Assembly (NCBI GenBank): GCA_035465955.1
Contig: DATIVK010000151.1
Span: 1 to 6,660, forward strand
Source: DATIVK01 sp035465955
GTDB lineage: Bacteria; Myxococcota; Myxococcia; Myxococcales; Anaeromyxobacteraceae
Direction: 5' to 3'
Length of the DNA: 6,660 nucleotides
Shown here: piece after piece, positions 1 to 5,285 of the stretch
Numbering within the stretch: the first letter of the stretch is position 1
Layout of the letters: every line of letters begins with the position of its first letter
Position numbers and translations under genes: made by a program
The notes under the pieces: generated by a model
What the model was told of the DNA's origin: nothing
Databases searched by the model: none
Seen by the model: the letters and a program-made list of their open reading frames with translations, nothing else

Positions 1-1607
1 TGCACGCGAGCGGCCACCTCCTCTCCGACCCGGGCGCGAAGGTGAAGCACAGCTACCCGCACTGCTGGCGCTGCCACAAGCCGGTCATCTTCCGGGCGAC
101 CGACCAGTGGTTCCTGTCGCTCGAGCGGCACGGCCTGCGGAAGACGGCGCTCGCCGAGATCGACCGCGTCCGCTGGATCCCGCGCTGGGGGCGCGAGCGG
201 ATCTACAACATGATCGAGAACCGGCCCGACTGGTGCCTCTCGCGCCAACGGACCTGGGGGGTCCCGATCCCGGTCTTCTACTGCGAGGCCTGCAACGAGC
301 CCCTCGTCTCGCCCGCGATCATGGACAAGGTCGCCGACACCTTCGAGGCCGAGGGGATCGAGGCCTGGTACCGGCACGAGGCGAGCCACTTCACCGGCGA
401 CGCGAAGTGCGCGAAGTGCGGCAACGCCGGCTTCCGACGCGAGCAGGACATCCTCGACGTCTGGTGGGACTCCGGCGTCAGCTGGGCGGCCGTCGCCGAG
501 CGCTCGAAGGACCTGGGCGTCCCGGTCGACCTCTACCTCGAGGGCTCCGACCAGCACCGCGGGTGGTTCCACTCCTCGCTGCTGACCGGCGTCGCGATCA
601 AGGGGAAGGCGCCCTACGACGCGGTGCTGACGCACGGCTTCGTCCTCGACGCGCAGGGCAAGGCGATGTCGAAGAGCCTCGGCAACACCATCGCGCCCGA
701 GGAGATCATCAAGAAGTACGGCGCCGACATCCTGCGGCTCTGGGTGAGCGCGTCCGACTACCGCGACGACGTCCGCATCGGCGACGAGATCATGTCCGGC
801 CTCGCCGAGGGGTACCGGAAGATCCGGAACACCCTGCGGTACCTGCTCGGCAACCTCGACGGGTTCGACCCCGCGAGGGACCAGGTCCCGGTCGCGGAGC
901 TCGAGCCGATCGACCGCTGGGCGCTCGCGCGGCTCGCCGCGTGGGACGAGAAGGTGAAGGCGTCCTACGAGGAGTACGAGTTCCACGTCGCCTACCACGC
1001 GACGATGCAGTTCTGCGCGGTGGAGCTCTCGTCGATCTACTTCGACGTGCTGAAGGACCGGCTCTACACGGCGAAGAAGGACGGGAAGGCCCGGCGCAGC
1101 GCTCAGACGGTGCTCTGGACGATCGCCCAGGACGTCATGCGGCTGCTCGCCCCCATCCTCTCCTTCACCGCCCACGAGGCCTGGGGCTTCCTGCCCGGCA
1201 AGCCGGCGGAGTCGGTCTTCCTCGCGGGCCTGCCGCGGCGCGACCGGCCCGCGGACGCCGACGCCCTCGAGGAGCGGTTCGGGAGGCTGTTCGAGGTCCG
1301 CACGGCGGTCCAGGGGAAGCTCGAGGAGGCGCGCCGCGCGAAGCTCATCGGCTCCGGCCTCGAGGCGATGGTGACGATCCGCGCCGAGGGGGAGCAGCGG
1401 AAGCTCCTCGAGTCGGCGAAGGCCGAGCTGCCCACGCTCTTCATCGTCTCGAAGGTGGTCCTCGACCCGCAGTCCGGGCCGCTCTCGGTCGAGGTGGCGC
1501 GCGCGCCGGGCCAGAAGTGCGACCGGTGCTGGGTGTACGCCGAGGACGTCGGGAAGGCGCCGGCGCACCCGACGGTTTGCGGCAAGTGTGCGGACGCCCT
1601 GACGTGA
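1..1607 (+). CDS. ileS: Isoleucyl-tRNA synthetase, C-terminal part (5' end outside window)
   Basis: Class I aminoacyl-tRNA synthetase that charges tRNA-Ile with isoleucine in the cytoplasm. The reading frame is already open at nt 3, so the GTG at 42 is not the start. Roughly 400 N-terminal residues, including the HIGH motif, are upstream when compared with the ~940-residue E. coli enzyme. Visible landmarks are HSYPHCWRCHKPVIFRAT near nt 48-101, RPDWCLSRQRTWGVP (conserved catalytic core), and an internal CxxC...CxxC pair (CEAC, CAKC) in the insertion before DILDVWWDSG. LEGSDQHRGWF follows, then a KMSKS-type signature reading KAMSKS at nt 660-677. The tRNA-binding helical domain comes next, and the C-terminal zinc finger has its cysteines at nt 1518, 1527, 1578 and 1587. 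The stop overlaps the lspA start (GTGA), which implies translational coupling. Identification is essentially certain. Confidence 0.98.
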   Translation, partial: HASGHLLSDPGAKVKHSYPHCWRCHKPVIFRATDQWFLSLERHGLRKTALAEIDRVRWIPRWGRERIYNMIENRPDWCLSRQRTWGVPIPVFYCEACNEPLVSPAIMDKVADTFEAEGIEAWYRHEASHFTGDAKCAKCGNAGFRREQDILDVWWDSGVSWAAVAERSKDLGVPVDLYLEGSDQHRGWFHSSLLTGVAIKGKAPYDAVLTHGFVLDAQGKAMSKSLGNTIAPEEIIKKYGADILRLWVSASDYRDDVRIGDEIMSGLAEGYRKIRNTLRYLLGNLDGFDPARDQVPVAELEPIDRWALARLAAWDEKVKASYEEYEFHVAYHATMQFCAVELSSIYFDVLKDRLYTAKKDGKARRSAQTVLWTIAQDVMRLLAPILSFTAHEAWGFLPGKPAESVFLAGLPRRDRPADADALEERFGRLFEVRTAVQGKLEEARRAKLIGSGLEAMVTIRAEGEQRKLLESAKAELPTLFIVSKVVLDPQSGPLSVEVARAPGQKCDRCWVYAEDVGKAPAHPTVCGKCADALT

Positions 1608-2203
1608 AGCGCCCCGTCTCCAAGTGGGTCCTGCTCGCGGCGATCTTCGTCGCCGGCGTGGGGCTCGACCAGTGGACGAAGTACCTCGCGGTCGCGAAGC
1701 TGACCGACCTGTTCGCGCGGGTCGGCGCAGAGACGCTCGGCCAGAGGATCTCAGCGTTCCTGGGGCACCGGTATCTGGAGACGGTCGCGACCGAGCCGTA
1801 CTACGTCTTCCGCCCCCTTTGGCGGATGCTCTACGTCGAGAACCCGAACGCGGCCTTCGGCCTCGGGCGGTTCCTCTCCGACGGGCCGCGGCTCGCGCTC
1901 TTCCTGGTCGCGGCGCTCGCCGCCGCGGTCGCGGTCGTCTACTACTTCCGCCAGCTTCCCGAGGACCAGCGCTTCCTGCAGGTCGCGCTCGCGCTCGTGC
2001 TGGCCGGCGACCTGGGGAACTTCATCGATCGCGCCACCCGGCAGTACGTGATCGACTTCATCGACTGGTACTGGTGGAACCGGCCCGACCTGCGCTGGCC
2101 GACCTTCAACGTCGCCGACTCGATGCTCGTCGTCGGCGTGGCGATGCTGCTGTTGAAGCCGTTCCCCTCGAAGGGGGAGCGGGCGGCGGCCGGGAAGGCC
2201 TGA
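1604..2203 (+). CDS. lspA: Lipoprotein signal peptidase (signal peptidase II)
   Basis: Inner-membrane aspartyl protease that cleaves the signal peptide of diacylglyceryl-modified prolipoproteins. The GTG at 1604 is chosen because it overlaps the ileS stop (GTGA) and gives a basic N-tip (MKRPVSK) followed at once by TM1. I see no Shine-Dalgarno, which fits coupling to ileS. The product is 199 aa. Conserved blocks in order are GLDQWTK (20-26), ENPNAAFG (79-86), GDLGNFIDR (135-143, catalytic Asp142), VIDFID (149-154) and FNVADS (168-173, catalytic Asp172). Four hydrophobic segments lie near residues 7-22, 94-115, 123-141 and 168-185. The usual family length is about 160-170 aa. The excess is a roughly 45-residue longer stretch between TM1 and the ENPNAAFG motif. 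It is functionally linked to lgt, 34 bp downstream. Confidence 0.95.
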   Translation: MKRPVSKWVLLAAIFVAGVGLDQWTKYLAVAKLTDLFARVGAETLGQRISAFLGHRYLETVATEPYYVFRPLWRMLYVENPNAAFGLGRFLSDGPRLALFLVAALAAAVAVVYYFRQLPEDQRFLQVALALVLAGDLGNFIDRATRQYVIDFIDWYWWNRPDLRWPTFNVADSMLVVGVAMLLLKPFPSKGERAAAGKA

Positions 2204-2237
2204 CCGTCCGCGGCGGTTCTTCCGAGGGTCCCCGCAC

Positions 2238-3305
2238 ATGCTCCCCGTCCTCTTCACGATCTCGATCCCCGCGGCCTGGGCGAAGCTCGTCGTCGCCGCC
2301 GCCTTCCTCGCCCTCACGGTGGGCCGCGCCTGGTTCTACGTCTGGCGGGCGCGCAAGGAGGGGGACGAGGTCACGCTCGTCGGCGCCGTGAAGGACGACG
2401 CGGTCACCGTCGCGATCCTGGCCGGCATCGCGGTGGCGCTCTGGAGGGGCGGGTACCTCGACAGCGACGTCTCGCTGCCGCTGCACACGTACGGCCTGCT
2501 CGTCGCGAGCGCGTTCATCATCGGCGCGGCCCTCGCCCAGCGCGAGGCGGCGAAGGTGGGGCTCGACCCGGAGCGGGTCGCCGACCTGTCGTTCTGGATC
2601 CTCGCGTCGGCGCTCGTGGGGGCGCACCTCTACTACGTGCTCGTGAACCACGAGGAGTTCTTCGGTCCCGACTGGCTCACGACCACCCGCGTCGTCGGGC
2701 GGTGGCCCCGGTTCCTGCTCCCGGCGGGGATGGTCTTCTACGGGGGCTTCATCGGCGCGGTCATCGGCGCCGCCGTCTACATGCGGCGCCACCGGATGAG
2801 GTTCCTGCCGTACGCCGACACGCTGATCCCGTCGGTCGCCTTCGGCCACTTCCTCGGCCGGCTCGGGTGCTTCAGCGCGGGCTGTTGCTGGGGCGACGTG
2901 GCCCACACGCACCTGCCCTGGCTCGCGAAGTTCCCGCGCGTCTCCCTCGCCTACCAGACCTTCGCCGGGAGGGCGCACCCCGAGGACTTCATCGCGCCGG
3001 ACCAGGCGACGACGCTGCCGCTCCACCCGACCCAGCTCTACGAGTCGTTCGGGGAGCTGGCGATCTTCCTGCTGCTCGTCCTCGTCGTGCGTCCGCGCAA
3101 GCGGTTCGACGGGCAGGTCCTCGCGGTCTGGCTCCTCGTCTACTCGGTCCTCCGGACCGTCGTGGAGGCCTTCCGCGGCGACGTCGAGCGCGGCGTCTAC
3201 TTCGGCATCGGCGTCGGTCAGTGGACGTCGATCTTCATCCTCGCGGCGGGCGTGCTCGTCTGGGTCCTCGGCGTCCGGGCCCGGGGCGAGCGGCTCGCCG
3301 CGTGA
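2238..3305 (+). CDS. lgt: Prolipoprotein diacylglyceryl transferase, N-terminally extended, Cys-rich signature variant
   Basis: Polytopic inner-membrane enzyme that moves diacylglycerol from phosphatidylglycerol to the lipobox cysteine, the first step of lipoprotein maturation. At 355 aa it is longer than E. coli Lgt (~290). Two extra hydrophobic segments (about residues 14-36 and 52-70) precede the usual first motif HTYGLL (83-88). Later landmarks are VFYGG (166-170), the Lgt signature as GRLGCFSAGCCWG (207-219), HPTQLYES (263-270), and RTVVEAFR (306-313), which matches the E. coli R239/E243 region. E. coli Asn146 and Glu151 of the signature align with Cys211 and Cys216 here. I recall this GCFxxGCCxG form in other family members, so it is probably a natural subtype and not a decayed gene. 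The ATG at 2238 has only a weak GAGG (2224-2227) upstream. It probably shares the ileS-lspA transcript. Confidence 0.93.
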   Translation: MLPVLFTISIPAAWAKLVVAAAFLALTVGRAWFYVWRARKEGDEVTLVGAVKDDAVTVAILAGIAVALWRGGYLDSDVSLPLHTYGLLVASAFIIGAALAQREAAKVGLDPERVADLSFWILASALVGAHLYYVLVNHEEFFGPDWLTTTRVVGRWPRFLLPAGMVFYGGFIGAVIGAAVYMRRHRMRFLPYADTLIPSVAFGHFLGRLGCFSAGCCWGDVAHTHLPWLAKFPRVSLAYQTFAGRAHPEDFIAPDQATTLPLHPTQLYESFGELAIFLLLVLVVRPRKRFDGQVLAVWLLVYSVLRTVVEAFRGDVERGVYFGIGVGQWTSIFILAAGVLVWVLGVRARGERLAA

Positions 3306-3316
3306 CCGGCGCTCCG

Positions 3317-3355
3317 ACGGTCGGCGGCCGTTGATCCCGCGCCCCGGCCGACCGT
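3317..3355 (+). repeat. Inverted repeat between lgt and the coiled-coil gene
   Basis: Arms ACGGTCGGC (3317-3325) and GCCGACCGT (3347-3355) are perfectly complementary over 9 bp and are separated by 21 bp. The repeat starts 11 bp after the lgt stop and ends one base before the AGGA ribosome binding site of the next gene. There is no T-run after it, so it does not look like a standard intrinsic terminator. It could be an RNA hairpin that affects transcript stability or initiation at the downstream gene, or a protein-binding site. In GC-rich intergenic DNA a 9-bp pairing can also arise by chance. Confidence 0.5.
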
Positions 3356-3359
3356 AGGA
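3356..3359 (+). promoter_or_regulatory. Ribosome binding site for the coiled-coil gene
   Basis: AGGA lies 7 nt upstream of the GTG at 3367 and supports that codon as the start. It directly abuts the right arm of the 3317-3355 inverted repeat, so folding of that hairpin could change access to it. Confidence 0.5.
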
Positions 3360-3366
3360 TCGGCCG

Positions 3367-4176
3367 GTGCCTCCGCCCATCAAGCCGCCGACGAAACCCG
3401 CCGCCCAGAAGGGCGGGCTCCAGCGCCCCGAGGACGCCCTCGCCCGGGCGCAGAAGCAGAAGGACGCGATCGCGGACGAGTGCTCGGCGCTCGAGCAGGA
3501 GGTGGAGGAACTAAAGGTAAAGTACGAGATGTACTTCCTCGGCGTCGAGAAGCGCGAGCCGGTGAAGTGGCGCGAGGAGCTGAAGAAGCGGGTGCTCCGG
3601 ATCAAGGAGGCCTTCACGCGCAACGCCGCGCTCCGCTTCCGGCTCCAGTCGCTCCACGCCCGCTTCCTCTCCTACGAGCGGCTCTGGCTCCGCTCCGCGA
3701 AGGAGAAGGAGGAGGGGACGTACCACCGGGACGTCTTCAAGGCGAAGATGCACCAGGAGGTGCGGGCGAGGAGGGACCGGGAGGATCGCGAGGCGCGCGC
3801 CGCCGAGGAGATCGCCGCCCTCTCCTCCGGCCTCCTGCCGCCTCGCGGCGTGGTGTCCGAGCCGACGCCGCCCCCCGCGCCCCGCGCAGCGGCCGGCACG
3901 CCTCCGCCCACGGCTCCTCCCGCGGCGACGCCGCCCCCCGCCGCGACGTCCGGCGGCGCCGTCGCCGACCGGCAGATGCGCGACCTCTACACGCAGTACA
4001 TCGCCGCCAAGAAGCAGTGCGGGGAGGACGTGTCGCGGCTCACGTACGAGGCGGTCGCGAAGAGCGTGAACAAGCAGGTCCCCGACATCCTCAACCGCTA
4101 CAAGGCGAAGTCGGTGGAGTTCAAGGTGGTCGTGAAGGACGGGAAGGCGTCCCTGAAGGCGGTCCCCAGGACGTAG
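3367..4176 (+). CDS. Uncharacterised coiled-coil protein with proline-rich linker and conserved C-terminal domain
   Basis: Function unknown. The 269-aa product has no signal peptide or membrane segment, so it is probably cytoplasmic. It has three parts. Residues ~20-155 are a charged helical/coiled-coil region containing the distinctive stretch VKYEMYFLGVEKREP (51-65) and an Arg-rich, aromatic-dotted helix (RFRLQSLHARFLSYERLWLRS). Residues ~157-197 are a low-complexity Pro/Ala linker. Residues ~202-267 are a compact domain (MRDLYTQYIAAKKQCGED...LTYEAVAKSVNKQVPDIL...VEFKVVVKDGKASLKAVP). From memory this domain resembles the one named after MXAN_5187 of Myxococcus xanthus, seen in myxobacterial proteins; I could not verify that. 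The GTG start is supported by AGGA at 3356-3359. It is 61 bp downstream of lgt, so membership in the same operon is uncertain. Confidence 0.8.
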   Translation: MPPPIKPPTKPAAQKGGLQRPEDALARAQKQKDAIADECSALEQEVEELKVKYEMYFLGVEKREPVKWREELKKRVLRIKEAFTRNAALRFRLQSLHARFLSYERLWLRSAKEKEEGTYHRDVFKAKMHQEVRARRDREDREARAAEEIAALSSGLLPPRGVVSEPTPPPAPRAAAGTPPPTAPPAATPPPAATSGGAVADRQMRDLYTQYIAAKKQCGEDVSRLTYEAVAKSVNKQVPDILNRYKAKSVEFKVVVKDGKASLKAVPRT

Positions 4177-4197
4177 CCTCGGGGTGCCGCTAGAGGG

Positions 4198-4226
4198 TTG
4201 CCTTCCGGCCGCGGGGATCGTAAAAG
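4198..4226 (+). promoter_or_regulatory. Candidate sigma-70-type promoter of tRNA-Phe
   Basis: TTGCCT (4198-4203, 4 of 6 matches to TTGACA) and TAAAAG (4221-4226, 4 of 6 matches to TATAAT) are separated by exactly 17 bp. Transcription would start near 4233, about 29 nt before the mature tRNA 5' end. The stretch just after the -10 is C-rich, as is common for stable-RNA promoters under growth control. The position before an isolated tRNA gene is the main support. Confidence 0.5.
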
Positions 4227-4245
4227 ACCCAACCCCGGCCGGAAG
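4202..4245 (+). repeat. 13-bp inverted repeat flanking the -10 of the tRNA promoter
   Basis: The left arm 4202-4216 and right arm 4233-4245 pair over 13 bp (CTTCCGGCCG + GGG against CCCCGGCCGGAAG) with a single bulged base in the left arm. The 16-nt centre holds the candidate -10 element TAAAAG. No T-run follows the right arm. It may be the 3' hairpin of the upstream coiled-coil mRNA, a bipartite protein-binding site around the promoter, or both. Confidence 0.6.
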
Positions 4246-4261
4246 CAGGCCGGCGAAGCAC

Positions 4262-4334
4262 GCCTGGATAGCTCAGCTGGTAGAGCAGGGGACTGAAAAT
4301 CCCCGTGTCCCTGGTTCGATTCCGGGTCCAGGCA
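4262..4334 (+). tRNA. tRNA-Phe (anticodon GAA)
   Basis: A full cloverleaf folds by hand. The acceptor is GCCTGGA (4262-4268) with TCCAGGC (4327-4333). The D-arm is GCTC/GAGC (4271-4274 with 4283-4286). The anticodon stem is GGGGA/TCCCC (4288-4292 with 4300-4304) around loop CTGAAAA, with anticodon GAA at 4295-4297. The T-arm is CCTGG/CCGGG around TTCGATT (4315-4321). The discriminator is A4334 and the length is 73 nt. The 3' CCA is not encoded (CTG follows), so a CCA-adding enzyme must supply it. There is no intron and no mismatch beyond one T-G wobble in the T-stem. The gene decodes UUC/UUU. Confidence 0.98.
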
Positions 4335-4361
4335 CTGACATCCGAGCCCGTACATCAGAGG

Positions 4362-4394
4362 CCCCGCTCACGAAAGTGCGCGGGGTTTCGTTGT
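4362..4394 (+). terminator. Intrinsic terminator of tRNA-Phe
   Basis: The stem CCCCGC-T-CAC (4362-4371) pairs with GTG-C-GCGGGG (4376-4385), giving 9 base pairs around one T-C mismatch. It is closed by a GAAA tetraloop (4372-4375) and followed by TTTCGTTGT (4386-4394), an interrupted T-run. It begins 27 nt after the tRNA 3' end, the expected place for a monocistronic tRNA unit. Confidence 0.75.
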
Positions 4395-4615
4395 ACTTGG
4401 GCGACGTGAAGTGGGCGGAGCCGTCGGCAAGGGCACCGGGGTTCGCAGTCCGACCGCACCGCCAGAATCCGCCCAACTTTCGCGGTTGTTGTCACAACTC
4501 TGGTACAGCGCCGGACTCATTGGACTCGCTGGACCGCGGGTCGTGTCGATTCGCGGGGTTCCAGCGAGGGACACGGGGATTGAAGGTACTGGTGTCCATC
4601 ACTTCGAGGGGCGGC
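4395..4615. other. Non-coding interval between tRNA-Phe terminator and toxin-antitoxin promoter
   Basis: I find no gene here. Open frames crossing it show no family motifs, and some run back through the tRNA. Base composition is less GC-rich in places than in the flanking core genes. The interval holds one long imperfect hairpin (annotated separately), a short direct repeat GGACTC at 4513-4518 and 4522-4527 (one base offset possible), and a small dyad GTTGT-C-ACAAC at 4488-4498. I found no convincing copy of the tRNA 3' end that would mark an attachment site. Confidence 0.5.
4525..4568 (+). repeat. Long imperfect inverted repeat (hairpin) upstream of the toxin-antitoxin promoter
   Basis: CTCGCTGGA (4525-4533) pairs with TCCAGCGAG (4560-4568). 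The pairing continues inward with CCGCG (4534-4538) against CGCGG (4552-4556), after a GGT bulge on the right side. That is 14 bp in total with a 13-nt loop. No T-run follows on the + strand. Its role is unknown; it lies about 50 bp upstream of the -35 of the toxin operon. Confidence 0.55.
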
Positions 4616-4643
4616 TTGACCGCCGTATCCATATGGATACACT
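4616..4643 (+). promoter_or_regulatory. Candidate promoter of the toxin-antitoxin operon
   Basis: TTGACC (4616-4621, 5 of 6 matches to the -35 consensus) and TACACT (4638-4643, 4 of 6 matches to the -10) are 16 bp apart. The start point falls at about 4650, the first base of the toxin GTG codon, so the transcript is predicted to be leaderless. The spacer is filled by a perfect palindrome, as expected for an autoregulated toxin-antitoxin promoter. Confidence 0.6.
4625..4640. promoter_or_regulatory. Perfect 16-bp palindromic operator, probable antitoxin binding site
   Basis: GTATCCATATGGATAC equals its own reverse complement over all 16 bases. It begins 3 bp after the -35 and ends inside the proposed -10, so a bound repressor would block RNA polymerase. 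HTH antitoxins of this type normally repress their own operon as dimers, which makes the HI1420-type antitoxin encoded at 4949 the obvious candidate ligand. A smaller perfect palindrome, CGTGTACACG (4649-4658), sits over the start codon and could be a second site. Confidence 0.65.
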
Positions 4644-4649
4644 TGCGGC

Positions 4650-4949
4650 GTGTACACGGTCCGCCTCACCGAGGAGTTCCAGGCGTGGCTCGATGACCTC
4701 GCCGACAAGCGGGCTCAGGTCCGCATCGCCGCGCGCCTCCGTCAGGCCGAGTCGGGGAACCTGGGCGACTGGGCCTCGGTGGGCGGCGAGGTCTCGGAGA
4801 TGCGGGTCCACTTCGGGCCTGGGTACCGCCTCTACTTCACGCGGCGCGGCGGGGTGCTGATCATCATGCTGGCAGGCGGGGCCAAGGCTTCGCAGGCCCG
4901 AGACATCCGGCGCGCGCAGCGCATTGCTGCTGAGTTGGGAGAAGAGTGA
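4650..4949 (+). CDS. Type II toxin, RelE/HigB-like (HI1419-type addiction module killer protein)
   Basis: This 99-aa protein matches the Gp49/HI1419 branch of the RelE/ParE superfamily. Landmarks are an N-terminal strand then EEFQAWLDDL (8-17), RIAARLRQAESGNLGDW (25-41), SEMRVHFGPGYRLYF (49-63) and LAGGAKASQARDI (74-86). Relatives mostly inhibit translation by ribosome-dependent mRNA cleavage; that activity is inferred here. The family's usual acidic residue in GG(D/N)K is Ala79. Length and starting position fit the family, so the GTG at 4650 is chosen. No Shine-Dalgarno precedes it, and the predicted transcript starts at this codon. Its stop overlaps the antitoxin ATG by one base (TGATG). 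Toxin-first order is normal for higBA-type and HI1419/HI1420 modules. Confidence 0.92.
   Translation: MYTVRLTEEFQAWLDDLADKRAQVRIAARLRQAESGNLGDWASVGGEVSEMRVHFGPGYRLYFTRRGGVLIIMLAGGAKASQARDIRRAQRIAAELGEE
4938..4942 (+). promoter_or_regulatory. Ribosome binding site for the antitoxin
   Basis: GGAGA, embedded in the toxin's last codons, lies 6 nt before the ATG at 4949. This spacing favours ATG 4949 over the in-frame GTG at 4946. The toxin has no such site, so the antitoxin is probably translated more efficiently than the toxin, as a stable module needs. Confidence 0.6.
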
Positions 4950-5260
4950 TGAAGACCAAGAAGAAGGCTATCAGGCCTCGCCGCAAGCTGCTGCCGTTCG
5001 ACGCCGCCCGCTACCTCAGAGACGACGAGGCGGTGGCAGAGTACGTGAGCGCGATTCTCGAGACCGGCGACACCGACCTCCTGCTCGTGGCGCTCGGCGA
5101 CGTCGCGCGGGCGCGGGGGATGGCAAAGGTGGCGAAGGACTCCGGCCTCGGGCGCGAGAGCCTCTACAAGGCGCTGGCGCCGGGGGCGAAGCCGCGGTTC
5201 GATACGGTGCTCAAGGTGGCCCGGGCGCTCGGGGTGAAGCTTACGGCGCAGGTATCGTGA
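4949..5260 (+). CDS. Type II antitoxin, HTH protein of the HI1420 type
   Basis: This 103-aa DNA-binding antitoxin neutralises the toxin encoded immediately upstream and probably represses the operon. A Lys/Arg-rich tip (residues 2-13) leads into the family opening PFDAARYLRDDEAVAEYV (16-33), then ETGDTDLLLVALGDVARARGMAKVAKDSGLGRESLYKALAP and KPRFDTVLKVARALGVKL. The helix-turn-helix spans about residues 57-76. This run of motifs is characteristic of the probable addiction-module antidote family (HI1420). The start is ATG 4949, with GGAGA 6 nt upstream and a TGATG overlap with the toxin stop. The likely operator is the palindrome at 4625-4640. The next gene begins only 25 bp after the stop, so they may be co-transcribed. 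Confidence 0.92.
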   Translation: MKTKKKAIRPRRKLLPFDAARYLRDDEAVAEYVSAILETGDTDLLLVALGDVARARGMAKVAKDSGLGRESLYKALAPGAKPRFDTVLKVARALGVKLTAQVS

Positions 5261-5272
5261 CCCGCCGCATCG

Positions 5273-5278
5273 AAGGGA
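5273..5278 (+). promoter_or_regulatory. Ribosome binding site for the first nucleotidyltransferase gene
   Basis: AAGGGA lies 7 nt upstream of the GTG at 5286 and supports that start. The 25-bp gap after the antitoxin has no visible terminator or promoter, which supports read-through from the toxin-antitoxin operon. Confidence 0.5.
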
Positions 5279-5285
5279 TCGCCGG

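Noticed and set aside
107..1603. Long open + strand frame upstream of and continuous with lspA
   Set aside because: It overlaps ileS entirely, and its translation is Arg/Pro/Gly-rich with no motifs. Only the part from the GTG at 1604 encodes a recognisable protein (LspA).
2106..3623. 505-codon open frame on the - strand across lgt
   Set aside because: Its translation is Arg/Asp/Glu-rich low complexity, the usual shadow of a GC-rich gene on the opposite strand, and it spans lspA, lgt and the next gene, all of which have clear family or domain features.
4436..4472. tRNA-like 3' end (GGTTCG... ending CCGCCA)
   Set aside because: The presumed T-stem does not pair and no acceptor, D or anticodon arm can be folded upstream.
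4368..4574. Short - strand open frame in the non-coding interval
   Set aside because: It has no recognisable motif or plausible ribosome binding site and it overlaps the tRNA terminator.
4184..4696. + strand frame through the tRNA region
   Set aside because: The part AWIAQLVEQGTENPRVPGSIPGPG is a translation of the tRNA-Phe gene itself, a well-known false protein. The rest has no motifs and runs into the toxin gene in another frame.
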